DNA of 64,000 nucleotides from Microbacterium abyssi. GTDB taxonomy: Bacteria > Actinomycetota > Actinomycetes > Actinomycetales > Microbacteriaceae. Shown here piece by piece: positions 42,200 to 49,836 of this stretch; within the stretch, counting starts at the first letter, position 1, and every line of letters starts with the position of its first letter. The stretch lies in contig NZ_CP063815.1 of the NCBI RefSeq assembly GCF_015277895.1, positions 1,178,001-1,242,000 on the forward strand, in the 5' to 3' direction. The notes below the pieces were generated by a model that made no database searches, was not told the origin of the DNA, and was given only the letters and a program-made list of their open reading frames with translations. The position numbers were made by a program, and so were the translations under genes.

Positions 42200-45193
42200 A
42201 TGTCTCGTCGTGTCGCGCGCTCTCGAAGCGTGCTCCGGTTCCCCCGATTCCTGGCGGTCTTCGTCGCCGTCGCAGCTGTCGTGGTCGGCACCGTCGCACC
42301 GCTCGAGGTGGCGACAGCATCGGCATCGGTGAACACATCCACCGTTCTCGCCCGCAGCGCCGGCGACCCGATGCAGAGCGGAATCGCCAAGACATCACTC
42401 GCTGGCTTCAAAGCGGGCAACATCATCAGCGATGCGGTATTCACGAACAACCGCACGATGACCGAAGCCCAGATCCAGTCGTTCTTCAACTCGAAGGTCT
42501 CGAAGTGCGTCGTCGGCAAGGACGAGGACGGCAAGCCGTTCGTCTGCCTCAAGGACTTCAAGATCACGTCGGTCAACCGTCAGGCTGACGCGTACTGCAG
42601 TGGCTACAAGGGCGCTGCGAATGAGTCGGCCGCTCGAATCATCTATCGGGTCGCGCAGGCGTGCGACATCAACCCACAAGTGCTCATCGTCATGCTCCAG
42701 AAGGAACAGGGTCTTGTGACGCACGTGTGGCCGAGTGCGTGGCGGTACAACATCGCACTGGGGCAAGGCTGCCCTGACACCGCACCGTGTGACCCGAACT
42801 ACATCGGCTTCTTCCACCAGATCTACGGTGCCGCCCGCCAGATGCAGATCTACATGGAGGGCAAGTACTTCCAGTGGTACGCACCGGGAAAGACCTGGGG
42901 CATCCTGTACCACCCGAACGCTTCCTGCGGCCGCGGCAACGTGTACGTCGCGAACAAGGCCACTGCTGCGCTCTACTACTACACGCCCTATCAGCCGAAC
43001 GCCGCAGCGATGCGCGCGAACTACGGCGAGGGCGACGGCTGCTCGAGCTACGGCAACCGCAACTTCTACAACTACTTCACCGACTGGTTCGGGTCTACGC
43101 AGACATCGGCGCCGTCGCATCCTGAATGCACGCCTCCCGCCGGCGGCACGAAAGGCGCGAAGTACGCGTATGTCGTGACGGCTGACAGCGCGGCCGTGCG
43201 CACGTCCGCTCGCAATGGCTGCGATCTCAAGGTGCAATGGGTGCCCGCGGGCACCGTGATTCAGGCGGTCAGGGTGACTGCTGCGGGGGACTGGTTGCAG
43301 GTAAAGACGGAATGGGGCAAGCGCTGGATCAAGCGAAAGTCAGTCGAACGGGCGTCCGCCGCGCAGGCGGAGTGCACCATGGCGGCTGCCGCCGATCCCG
43401 CCAAGCTGACCTACGTGATCACCAGTCAGGCGACGGCGCGACTCGCTCCTCGCAGCGGATGCACCGACGCCGTGACACTTGAGCCAGGTGCTGCAGTCCG
43501 CGCTGTTGCCGTGAGCAAGTCGGGGCTGTGGCTAAAGGTCAGGACCGAGTCCGGGAACCGATGGATCCTGCGTGAGAACACCAGGAAGGCGTCCAGCGAT
43601 GAGGCCCGCTGTGTGGTGCCCAATTCTGCGACGGCCGCGAAATACGCGTACGTCGCCTTGGGCAACGTACCCCTTCGGACCGGACCGGATGCCGCCTGCG
43701 ACACTGTCGGGACCGGACTCGCAAAGGGAGCGGCGGTACGCGCCGTGAGCAGCACCGGCGGGTGGTTGAAAGTCATCGTCGGCGATTCGGAGCGATGGGT
43801 CGATCGCAACGAAATGCGCCGCGCATCGACGGCTGAAGGCGTTTGCGTCCCGCAGGCAGGACAGATTCCTGCAGTCAAGACGTACATCACCACCGGCAGC
43901 AGCACCGCTCGTATCGCGCCGAATACGGCATGCAGTACGACGGCATCGACAGTGAAGGCGGGCACGATCGTCCAGGCGGTCTCCGCGACAGCGGAGCGAG
44001 ATTGGCTGCTGGTCGATCTGGGAACGGCGAAGAAATGGCTTCCACGTGGCAAGCTCGCGTACGCAACGCAGGCGGATCGGCTGTGCTCAGATGTGACGGA
44101 CGTCACCGCGGCAAAGTACGCCTATGTCACGACGCGGACGACCGCCGCGCGCACTGGCCCCGCGGACGTCTGCGCGAACGGCGGGAAGACCGTCGCGGCC
44201 GGGCAGGTGGTGCGTGCGGTCGGCGGAGCCGACGATTGGCTGCTCGTGCGCGTAAACGGCGGCGAGAGTTGGATCAAGCGCTCGGACACCAGGCGCGCGA
44301 CCACGGCGGAAGCCGTGTGCGTGCCGCCGTCCGTGCTCAAGCCGGCGAAGCTCGTCTATGTGGTCTCGACAGCCACCACGGGACGAATCGCACCCGACAC
44401 CCGCTGCGCGCAGGAAACTTCTTCGATTCGTGCGGGCGTCACGTTCACGGCGGATCTGGTGACCGCAGACAAGGCTTGGCTGCACACCACGATCGGCGGT
44501 CGGGAGGTCTGGGTTCCTCGCGGGTCTGTCCGCAAGGCGACGACTCTGGAGCTTCAGTGTCCCGTCCCATCCGACACGAAGAGCGCCCACAAGGCGTATG
44601 TCGTTCTGGACGCCGGCGCCACCGCGCGCAAGGCGCCTACCACCGACTGCGACATCGAGTCATCACAGCTCAAGGCGGGCACGTTGGTGACCGCGGCAGC
44701 TGTGACGGCGGACGGAGCCTGGCTCCAAGTCGACGCCGGTTCCGGGCCCGTGTGGATCTCGCGTGCGGACGTTCGCTATGCGACCTCGGCCGATACGACG
44801 TGCAAGCAGCCGTCGGATGCCACGGCAGCCAAGCTCTGGTATCGGACGAGTGCGGTCAGCACCGCGCGCGTTGCACCGAGCAATGACTGCACGGACGGCG
44901 CCCAGACGATCAGTTCGGGGTCTGTCTTCCAGGCTGTGCGCGTGAACGCCGACTGGCTCGAACTCCGTGTAGGAACGTCAACCAGATGGCTGCTCCGCTC
45001 TGATCTCGAGAAGGTGCCGACCGCGACGACGACGACCTCGCTCAACGTGCGAGCGTCGGCGAGCACGTCATCGCCGGTGGTAGTCACTCTCGCACAGGGA
45101 ACCCTCGTCGCGGTGCTCGCCGAGTCGGGCGAGTGGTGGCAGGTTCAGACCGCTGGTGGAACCGGATGGGTAAAGGACGACTTCCTGCGCTGA
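42200..45193 (+). CDS. Secreted lysozyme-fold-like protein with nine SH3-like repeats
   Basis: A 997-residue secreted protein. A signal peptide (~1-45, with a basic start and a long Val/Ala core) precedes a ~270-residue domain with IIYRVAQACDINPQVLIVMLQKEQGLV in its middle (in pieces: IYRVAQACDINP, MLQKEQGL). That segment looks like the catalytic Glu helix of a lysozyme/transglycosylase fold. From about residue 320 there are eight ~80-residue SH3-like repeats, each with two Cys, and one canonical SH3b repeat (LNVRASAS...WVKDDFLR) at the end. I recall similar proteins annotated as hemagglutinin or SH3-containing. It probably binds or remodels the wall. A start at 42164 would spoil the signal peptide. 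Confidence 0.75.
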   Translation: MSRRVARSRSVLRFPRFLAVFVAVAAVVVGTVAPLEVATASASVNTSTVLARSAGDPMQSGIAKTSLAGFKAGNIISDAVFTNNRTMTEAQIQSFFNSKVSKCVVGKDEDGKPFVCLKDFKITSVNRQADAYCSGYKGAANESAARIIYRVAQACDINPQVLIVMLQKEQGLVTHVWPSAWRYNIALGQGCPDTAPCDPNYIGFFHQIYGAARQMQIYMEGKYFQWYAPGKTWGILYHPNASCGRGNVYVANKATAALYYYTPYQPNAAAMRANYGEGDGCSSYGNRNFYNYFTDWFGSTQTSAPSHPECTPPAGGTKGAKYAYVVTADSAAVRTSARNGCDLKVQWVPAGTVIQAVRVTAAGDWLQVKTEWGKRWIKRKSVERASAAQAECTMAAAADPAKLTYVITSQATARLAPRSGCTDAVTLEPGAAVRAVAVSKSGLWLKVRTESGNRWILRENTRKASSDEARCVVPNSATAAKYAYVALGNVPLRTGPDAACDTVGTGLAKGAAVRAVSSTGGWLKVIVGDSERWVDRNEMRRASTAEGVCVPQAGQIPAVKTYITTGSSTARIAPNTACSTTASTVKAGTIVQAVSATAERDWLLVDLGTAKKWLPRGKLAYATQADRLCSDVTDVTAAKYAYVTTRTTAARTGPADVCANGGKTVAAGQVVRAVGGADDWLLVRVNGGESWIKRSDTRRATTAEAVCVPPSVLKPAKLVYVVSTATTGRIAPDTRCAQETSSIRAGVTFTADLVTADKAWLHTTIGGREVWVPRGSVRKATTLELQCPVPSDTKSAHKAYVVLDAGATARKAPTTDCDIESSQLKAGTLVTAAAVTADGAWLQVDAGSGPVWISRADVRYATSADTTCKQPSDATAAKLWYRTSAVSTARVAPSNDCTDGAQTISSGSVFQAVRVNADWLELRVGTSTRWLLRSDLEKVPTATTTTSLNVRASASTSSPVVVTLAQGTLVAVLAESGEWWQVQTAGGTGWVKDDFLR
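43157..45190 (+). repeat. Coding repeats: eight two-Cys SH3-like units plus one SH3b
   Basis: Units of roughly 78-81 residues begin with AKYAYV, AKLTYV, AKYAYV, VKTYIT, AKYAYV, AKLVYV, HKAYVV and AKLWYR. Each has a first Cys about 21 residues in and a second near position 70-73. Odd units carry RT[GS]P-type loops and even units R[LIV]AP loops. The DNA copies are diverged, so this is an old duplication. Confidence 0.8.
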
Positions 45194-45291
45194 GCGATAC
45201 AGTCGTCGGTCGAGGAAGGCGCCACTGGAGAATCTGATGGTGCGACGAGCTGGCCCCTGTCGCCTTCGCTGGTTGACGCGGCTCGGTCGGA

Positions 45292-45297
45292 TAGAAT
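45292..45297 (+). promoter_or_regulatory. Possible -10 hexamer for the GT2-nitroreductase-PPT operon
   Basis: TAGAAT lies in the 202-nt gap before the GT2 gene, about 100 nt from its start. TTGACG occurs 13 nt upstream, a spacing too short for a normal sigma-70-type promoter. Confidence 0.35.
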
Positions 45298-45395
45298 GTC
45301 CAGTGGTCGACTATGCCCTGTCGGGGCGTTCGCGCACGCGTTATCGCTGCGATTCGATGACCCTGCCACACCACACCTTAAGGATCCACTCGTCC

Positions 45396-46448
45396 ATGCG
45401 GCTGTTCGTGCAAATCCCGTGTCTCAATGAAGAGGAGACCCTCCCACTCGTGCTCTCGAGCATCCCTCGAGAGATCCCCGGCATCGACGAGATCCACATT
45501 CTCGTGGTCGATGACGGTTCGAGCGATCGCACGGTCGAGGTCGCTCGATCGCTCGGAGTCGAGCACTTCGTCTTCCACACGCGGAACATGGGGCTCGCCC
45601 GGTCGTTCCGCGACGGCGTCGACTACGCCATGCAGCACGGTGCCGACATCGTGGTGAACACGGACGGCGACAATCAGTATCCGCAGGAGCGCATCGCCGA
45701 CCTCGTCCAGCCGATCATCACCGGCGAGGCCGACATCGTGATCGGCGATCGGCAGACCAAGACGATTGCGCACTTCTCCCCGTTCAAGAAGTTCATGCAG
45801 GGCGTCGGGTCACAGGTCGTGAACTTCGCAGCGGAGACGGACCTGCCGGATGCCGCGAGCGGTTTTCGAGCGTATTCGCGCGAGTCGCTGGTCCGGCTGA
45901 ACGTCGTCACCGTCTTCAGCTACTGCATGGAGACGATCATCCAGGCGGGCAACAAGCGCCTTCGCATCGCCAGCGTTCCCGTGACGACGAACCCGAAGAC
46001 CCGTGAATCGCGCCTGTTCAAGAACATCTTCCAGCACATGGGCCGGTCGGGTCAGGCCATCATGCGCAGCTACATCATGTTCAAGCCGCACGCGGTCTTC
46101 CTCACGTTGGCCGCGCTGTTCTTCGTCGGGGCTGCGATCCCGTTCGGACGATTCCTCGTCCTCAGCTGGATGGGCATCGCTGGCGACCACATCCAGTCGC
46201 TCATCTTCGGCAGCGCCATGCTCGTCGGCTGTCTGCTGAGCATCGCGCTCGTCGTCATCTCCGACATGCTGCGGACCAACAGGACTCTTATGGAGGACGC
46301 CCTCGAGCGCGTCAAGCTGCTGCAGTACGCGCCGGATCGAATCATCGATCCGAATCGGGTGCTCCCGGAAGACGCGACGCGTCACCCCTCCATGATGACC
46401 GCGGAACCCGCACGGACGACGGACGACATCGGCGACGCCGACCGCTGA
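45396..46448 (+). CDS. GT2 family glycosyltransferase (polyprenyl-phosphate type)
   Basis: A 350-residue protein with a DPM1-like GT-A domain: VQIPCLNEEETLP at 4-16, ILVVDDGSSDRT near 38, and NTDGDNQYP near 88 (the DxD). GFRAYSRESL near 150 is also typical. Two C-terminal transmembrane helices (~230-255 and 268-290) match enzymes that load a sugar on a polyprenyl phosphate or extend a lipid-linked chain. ATG 45396 follows AAGGA by about 11 nt; a frame open back to 45237 is not used. It leads a four-gene run with the nitroreductase, the flippase-like gene and the PPT. Confidence 0.85.
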   Translation: MRLFVQIPCLNEEETLPLVLSSIPREIPGIDEIHILVVDDGSSDRTVEVARSLGVEHFVFHTRNMGLARSFRDGVDYAMQHGADIVVNTDGDNQYPQERIADLVQPIITGEADIVIGDRQTKTIAHFSPFKKFMQGVGSQVVNFAAETDLPDAASGFRAYSRESLVRLNVVTVFSYCMETIIQAGNKRLRIASVPVTTNPKTRESRLFKNIFQHMGRSGQAIMRSYIMFKPHAVFLTLAALFFVGAAIPFGRFLVLSWMGIAGDHIQSLIFGSAMLVGCLLSIALVVISDMLRTNRTLMEDALERVKLLQYAPDRIIDPNRVLPEDATRHPSMMTAEPARTTDDIGDADR

Positions 46449-46477
46449 CGCGGACGCGCGCTTTACGGGAGACATCA

Positions 46478-47551
46478 GTGCTGAACAAGCTCAAGCTCAT
46501 CGCCAAGGATCTGCTCGCGATCACGTGGATCAGGCGCATCTACGAGGCGGTCAACCGTCTCTTCCTCGAGGTGTTCGGTTCGAGCCGAGTCCTCACGCAC
46601 CTCTTCTACTTCGTCAGCTTCATCACATTCAACCGCGAGCAGACCGCGGTCCTCCGCGGTCGGCGCGACTACTATCGCAACAAGCACCGCGATCGCGTCA
46701 CGCACGTCGAGCTGCGCCGAAACGTGCACCGACTCGAGAAGGGGCTGATCATGCGGCCTCGTCGAGACATCTTCGCCCGCGATTACATCACGGAGACGAT
46801 CGAGTTCTACGAGGAGGCCGTCCGGCAGTGCTCCACATCACCCGGAACGCTCGATCAGAGCGAGATGGACTGGGCACACGACGTACTCACCGAGTACTTC
46901 CGCGTCTCGACCACCGGCGACGCGACCGTGGATGCTGCACGAGTGCGATTCGAAGCGGCCGCGTATCCCGGAGAGAACACGGGGAAGATACCCTATCCCA
47001 AGAAGCGTCTCAGCGACATCGACTACGGTGCGCTGGAGAAACTGGTCATGCAGCGCCGCAGCGTCCGCTGGTTCGAAGAGCGTGAGATCCCGCGCGAATT
47101 GATCGACAAGGCGCTTCTGCTCGGCCGGCAGGCGCCGACCGCCTGCAACCGTCTGCCCTACGAGTTCCGTGTATTCGACGACCCCGAGATGGTCCGCACG
47201 GTGTCGGCGATCCCGTTCGGCACCGCTGGCTACGGGCACAACATCCCCGCGATCGCCGTCGTGGTCGGGAAACTCGAGTCGTACTTCAGCCCGAGGGATC
47301 GGCACGCCATCTATGTCGACAGCTCCCTCGCCGCGATGCAGTTCATCCTCGGCCTCGAGACTCTGGGTCTCAGCTCCAGTGTCATCAACTGGCCGGACTT
47401 CGAGCCGCTCGAGCGCAAAATGCAGAAGACGCTCGGCCTCGATATGACCGATCGGGTAGTCATGCTGATCGCCTTCGGTTATGCCCATCCGGAGGGGATG
47501 GTGCCGTACTCGCAGAAGAAGGAGCTCGACACCTTCCGCCGGTACAACTGA
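46478..47551 (+). CDS. Nitroreductase-family flavoprotein with N-terminal extension (polysaccharide-locus type)
   Basis: A 357-residue protein starting at GTG after CGGGAG. Residues 1-180 are helical and basic with a hydrophobic stretch (~38-52) that may touch the membrane, and hold HRLEKGL at 84-90. The nitroreductase core begins at ~188: RRSVRWF (193-199) and APTACNRLP (219-227), both FMN-site elements, then FILGLETLGLSS near 290. The same HxxEKGL, RRSVR and CNR elements occur, at nearly equal spacing, in the nitroreductase half of the fusion protein at 53841-56438. It is 3 nt from the flippase-like gene and shares its operon with a PPT gene. It probably reduces or oxidises a wall-glycan precursor; the reaction is unknown. 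Confidence 0.82.
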   Translation: MLNKLKLIAKDLLAITWIRRIYEAVNRLFLEVFGSSRVLTHLFYFVSFITFNREQTAVLRGRRDYYRNKHRDRVTHVELRRNVHRLEKGLIMRPRRDIFARDYITETIEFYEEAVRQCSTSPGTLDQSEMDWAHDVLTEYFRVSTTGDATVDAARVRFEAAAYPGENTGKIPYPKKRLSDIDYGALEKLVMQRRSVRWFEEREIPRELIDKALLLGRQAPTACNRLPYEFRVFDDPEMVRTVSAIPFGTAGYGHNIPAIAVVVGKLESYFSPRDRHAIYVDSSLAAMQFILGLETLGLSSSVINWPDFEPLERKMQKTLGLDMTDRVVMLIAFGYAHPEGMVPYSQKKELDTFRRYN

Positions 47552-47553
47552 CC

Positions 47554-48549
47554 GTGAGCCTTCCTGACGAGTCCGAGGGCGCGACCCCGCCGCGGAAGAA
47601 GAAGCCGTTGCGGCGTGTGCTGCGGTGGACGGCCACGATCCTCGTCGTCGGTCTCGTCGGCTTGCTCTTCACACGCGCGCTGATCGACAACTGGAGTCAG
47701 CTCCAGGCCCAGCAGCTGACCTTCGACTGGCGCTGGGTGGTAGCGATCGTGCTGTTCGCTGTGGCGGTCCCGGTCACGGGCCTCGCATGGATGCACATCG
47801 TGCGCGCCGTCGAGCCCGGTGCGCGGCTCACGACGGCCGAGGCCATCGCGGTGCAGTGCCTCTCCTGGATCCTCAAGTACATCCCCGGTCAGGTCGGATC
47901 GGTCGCGAACAAGGTCGTCTGGGCGAAGAAGAAGGAAATCAGTCGGACGCTGATCATCATCAGCTTCGTCTACGAGAACGTCTTCCTGCAGCTGGCGTCG
48001 ATCGTGCCGTCCGCGATCATCCTCGTGACCAGTCTCGGCCCGCAGATATTCGGGGAGAACTTCACGCTCCTGGTCCTGCCGCTGCTCGTCCTGATCCCCC
48101 TGGTCTTCGTCCTGTACCGCCCGTTGTTCCACCGGATCGTGAACCTGGCCGCTCGCCGCGTCCTCAAGAAGGACGTGCCCAAGCAGTACTTCCTCAAGAG
48201 CGTGCAATCGCTGCGCGCGTTTTTCGAGTTCATCGGTCCACGCATCGTGAACGGCGTCGGATTCGTCCTGATCGCCTCCGCCGTGGCCGACGTCGCCCCG
48301 CAGCACTGGCTTCCGTTCGCCGCCGCGTACGCGCTCGCCGGAGCGATCGGCATCCTCGCGATCCTCGTCCCGAGCGGTCTCGGCGTCCGTGAAGCTATCA
48401 TCGTCCTGGTGCTCAGCCAGTACATCCCTGTCGCGGAGGCGATCGTGATCAGCCTCCTGGCGAGACTGCTCAGTACAGTCGGCGACGCGGCCGTCGCCCT
48501 CATCTACGTCCTCATCCGACGCACCATACCCAAGGAGCTCCGTCCATGA
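47554..48549 (+). CDS. Flippase-like (lysylphosphatidylglycerol synthase TM-type) membrane protein
   Basis: A 331-residue integral membrane protein with a charged start (PPRKKKPLRR) and about eight hydrophobic segments. SWILKYIPGQVGSVANK near 108 is the typical loop of the UPF0104/LPG-synthase transmembrane family, and PSGLGVREAI near 272 is its second signature. Members without the synthase domain sit in polysaccharide loci and are suspected of moving or anchoring lipid-linked precursors. It starts 3 nt after the nitroreductase stop, and the following PPT gene overlaps it by 4 nt (ATGA). The three are probably translated together. Confidence 0.83.
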   Translation: MSLPDESEGATPPRKKKPLRRVLRWTATILVVGLVGLLFTRALIDNWSQLQAQQLTFDWRWVVAIVLFAVAVPVTGLAWMHIVRAVEPGARLTTAEAIAVQCLSWILKYIPGQVGSVANKVVWAKKKEISRTLIIISFVYENVFLQLASIVPSAIILVTSLGPQIFGENFTLLVLPLLVLIPLVFVLYRPLFHRIVNLAARRVLKKDVPKQYFLKSVQSLRAFFEFIGPRIVNGVGFVLIASAVADVAPQHWLPFAAAYALAGAIGILAILVPSGLGVREAIIVLVLSQYIPVAEAIVISLLARLLSTVGDAAVALIYVLIRRTIPKELRP

Positions 48550-49787
48550 CCACCTCTCGGATCACGATCATCGGATCAGCACTCTCCGGAAACAAGGGAG
48601 CAGCCGCGATGCTGGAGAGCGCCGTCCAGACGCTCGGCGACCGTCTCGGTGATGTGGAGTTCACGCTGCTGAGCATGTACCCGCGCGAGGACGCGGACCA
48701 GAACCATTACGACAATCTCGAGATCGTGTCGGCCACGCCCCGCCAGCTCGGCGTCACGATCAACGTGCTCGCACTGGCATACCGAGTGCTGCCTTTCCTC
48801 CGCGGCACGATCCGCAAGAGGTCGAAGGCCATCGGAGCCCTGGTGGATTCGTCGGTGCTGCTCGATCAGGGCGGTATCACGTTCACTGACGGACGCGAGA
48901 AGTTCCTCCTCTACAACGTCGCGTCGATCCTCCCCGCCTTGAACACAAGGACCCCCGTTTTCAAGTGCGCGCAGGCGGTCGGCCCGTTCACCAACCCCGT
49001 CAACCGATGGGCTTCCAAGACCTTCCTCCCGAAGGTGAAGACGCTCGTCACTCGCGGCCGCATCACACACGAGTTCGCCGAGGGCCTGGGGCTGACCAAT
49101 CTCCATGCGGGAGCCGACTATGCGTTCTCACTGGAGATGTCGGGAACCGAGGCCGAGGAGGTCGCCCGCCACATCGATCTGTCGTTCTTCGACGACGGCG
49201 ATGTCGTCGGCGTCTGCCCGAGCGTGGTGCTGCAGAAGAAGGTCGATGCGGCAGAGGGCGATTACGCGGGACAGATCATCGGCTTCATCGAGCATCTTCA
49301 GGCACAGGGGCGCAAGGTGCTCCTGGTCCCGCACAGCGTGCGCACCGGCACCGACAAGACCCACAACAACGACCTGCCGCTGTGCCGGGACATTCATCAG
49401 CGACTGAGCGTCTCCAGCAACGTGCTGTTCATCGACCGCGAGCTTTCCTCGCAGCAGCTTCGATACCTCATCGGGCTATGCGATCTGTTCGTGGCCAGCC
49501 GGTTCCACGCCATGGTCTCATCGCTGGCGATGGCGGTGCCGACGCTCGTGATCGGCTGGAGCCACAAGTACCGCGAGGTGTTGGAGATGTTCGGCCTGGA
49601 GGAGTGGGCGTTCGGTCACGACCAGCTCACACCGGAGCATCTGCAGGGTCGCTTCACCGCGCTCGAAGACGCGAAGGACGATGTTCGCGCGAAGTTCGCC
49701 CGTCACCTGCCGGAGGTCAAGGAGCGATCTCTTGCGCAGGCCGATCTCATCGCCGAGATAGTCCAGGGACGACCCAACTACTCGTAG
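48546..49787 (+). CDS. Polysaccharide pyruvyl transferase family protein
   Basis: The 413-residue GT-B-like enzyme belongs to PF04230, whose characterised members add pyruvate from PEP to sugars as a ketal. It starts ITIIGSALSGNKGAAAML, with a Gly-rich N-terminal loop, has VLLDQGGITFTDG near 100, VVGVCPSVV near 220, KVLLVPHSV near 258, and VASRFHAMVSSLAMAVP near 318, the family's C-terminal [ST]xxFHA motif. It lies last in the GT2-nitroreductase-flippase operon. The acceptor sugar is unknown. Confidence 0.87.
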   Translation: MTTSRITIIGSALSGNKGAAAMLESAVQTLGDRLGDVEFTLLSMYPREDADQNHYDNLEIVSATPRQLGVTINVLALAYRVLPFLRGTIRKRSKAIGALVDSSVLLDQGGITFTDGREKFLLYNVASILPALNTRTPVFKCAQAVGPFTNPVNRWASKTFLPKVKTLVTRGRITHEFAEGLGLTNLHAGADYAFSLEMSGTEAEEVARHIDLSFFDDGDVVGVCPSVVLQKKVDAAEGDYAGQIIGFIEHLQAQGRKVLLVPHSVRTGTDKTHNNDLPLCRDIHQRLSVSSNVLFIDRELSSQQLRYLIGLCDLFVASRFHAMVSSLAMAVPTLVIGWSHKYREVLEMFGLEEWAFGHDQLTPEHLQGRFTALEDAKDDVRAKFARHLPEVKERSLAQADLIAEIVQGRPNYS

Positions 49788-49789
49788 CT

Positions 49790-49822
49790 GGCCGTCTCGG
49801 GCCGACGAGTCGTCGCCCGGCC
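49790..49822. terminator. Hairpin between convergent PPT and GT-C genes
   Basis: GGCC...GGGC-C-GAC pairs with GTC-GCCC-GGCC around GAGTC, 3 nt after the PPT stop and 14 nt from the stop of the opposing gene. No T run follows. Confidence 0.45.
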
Positions 49823-49836
49823 ACAGCCGCGCGAGC

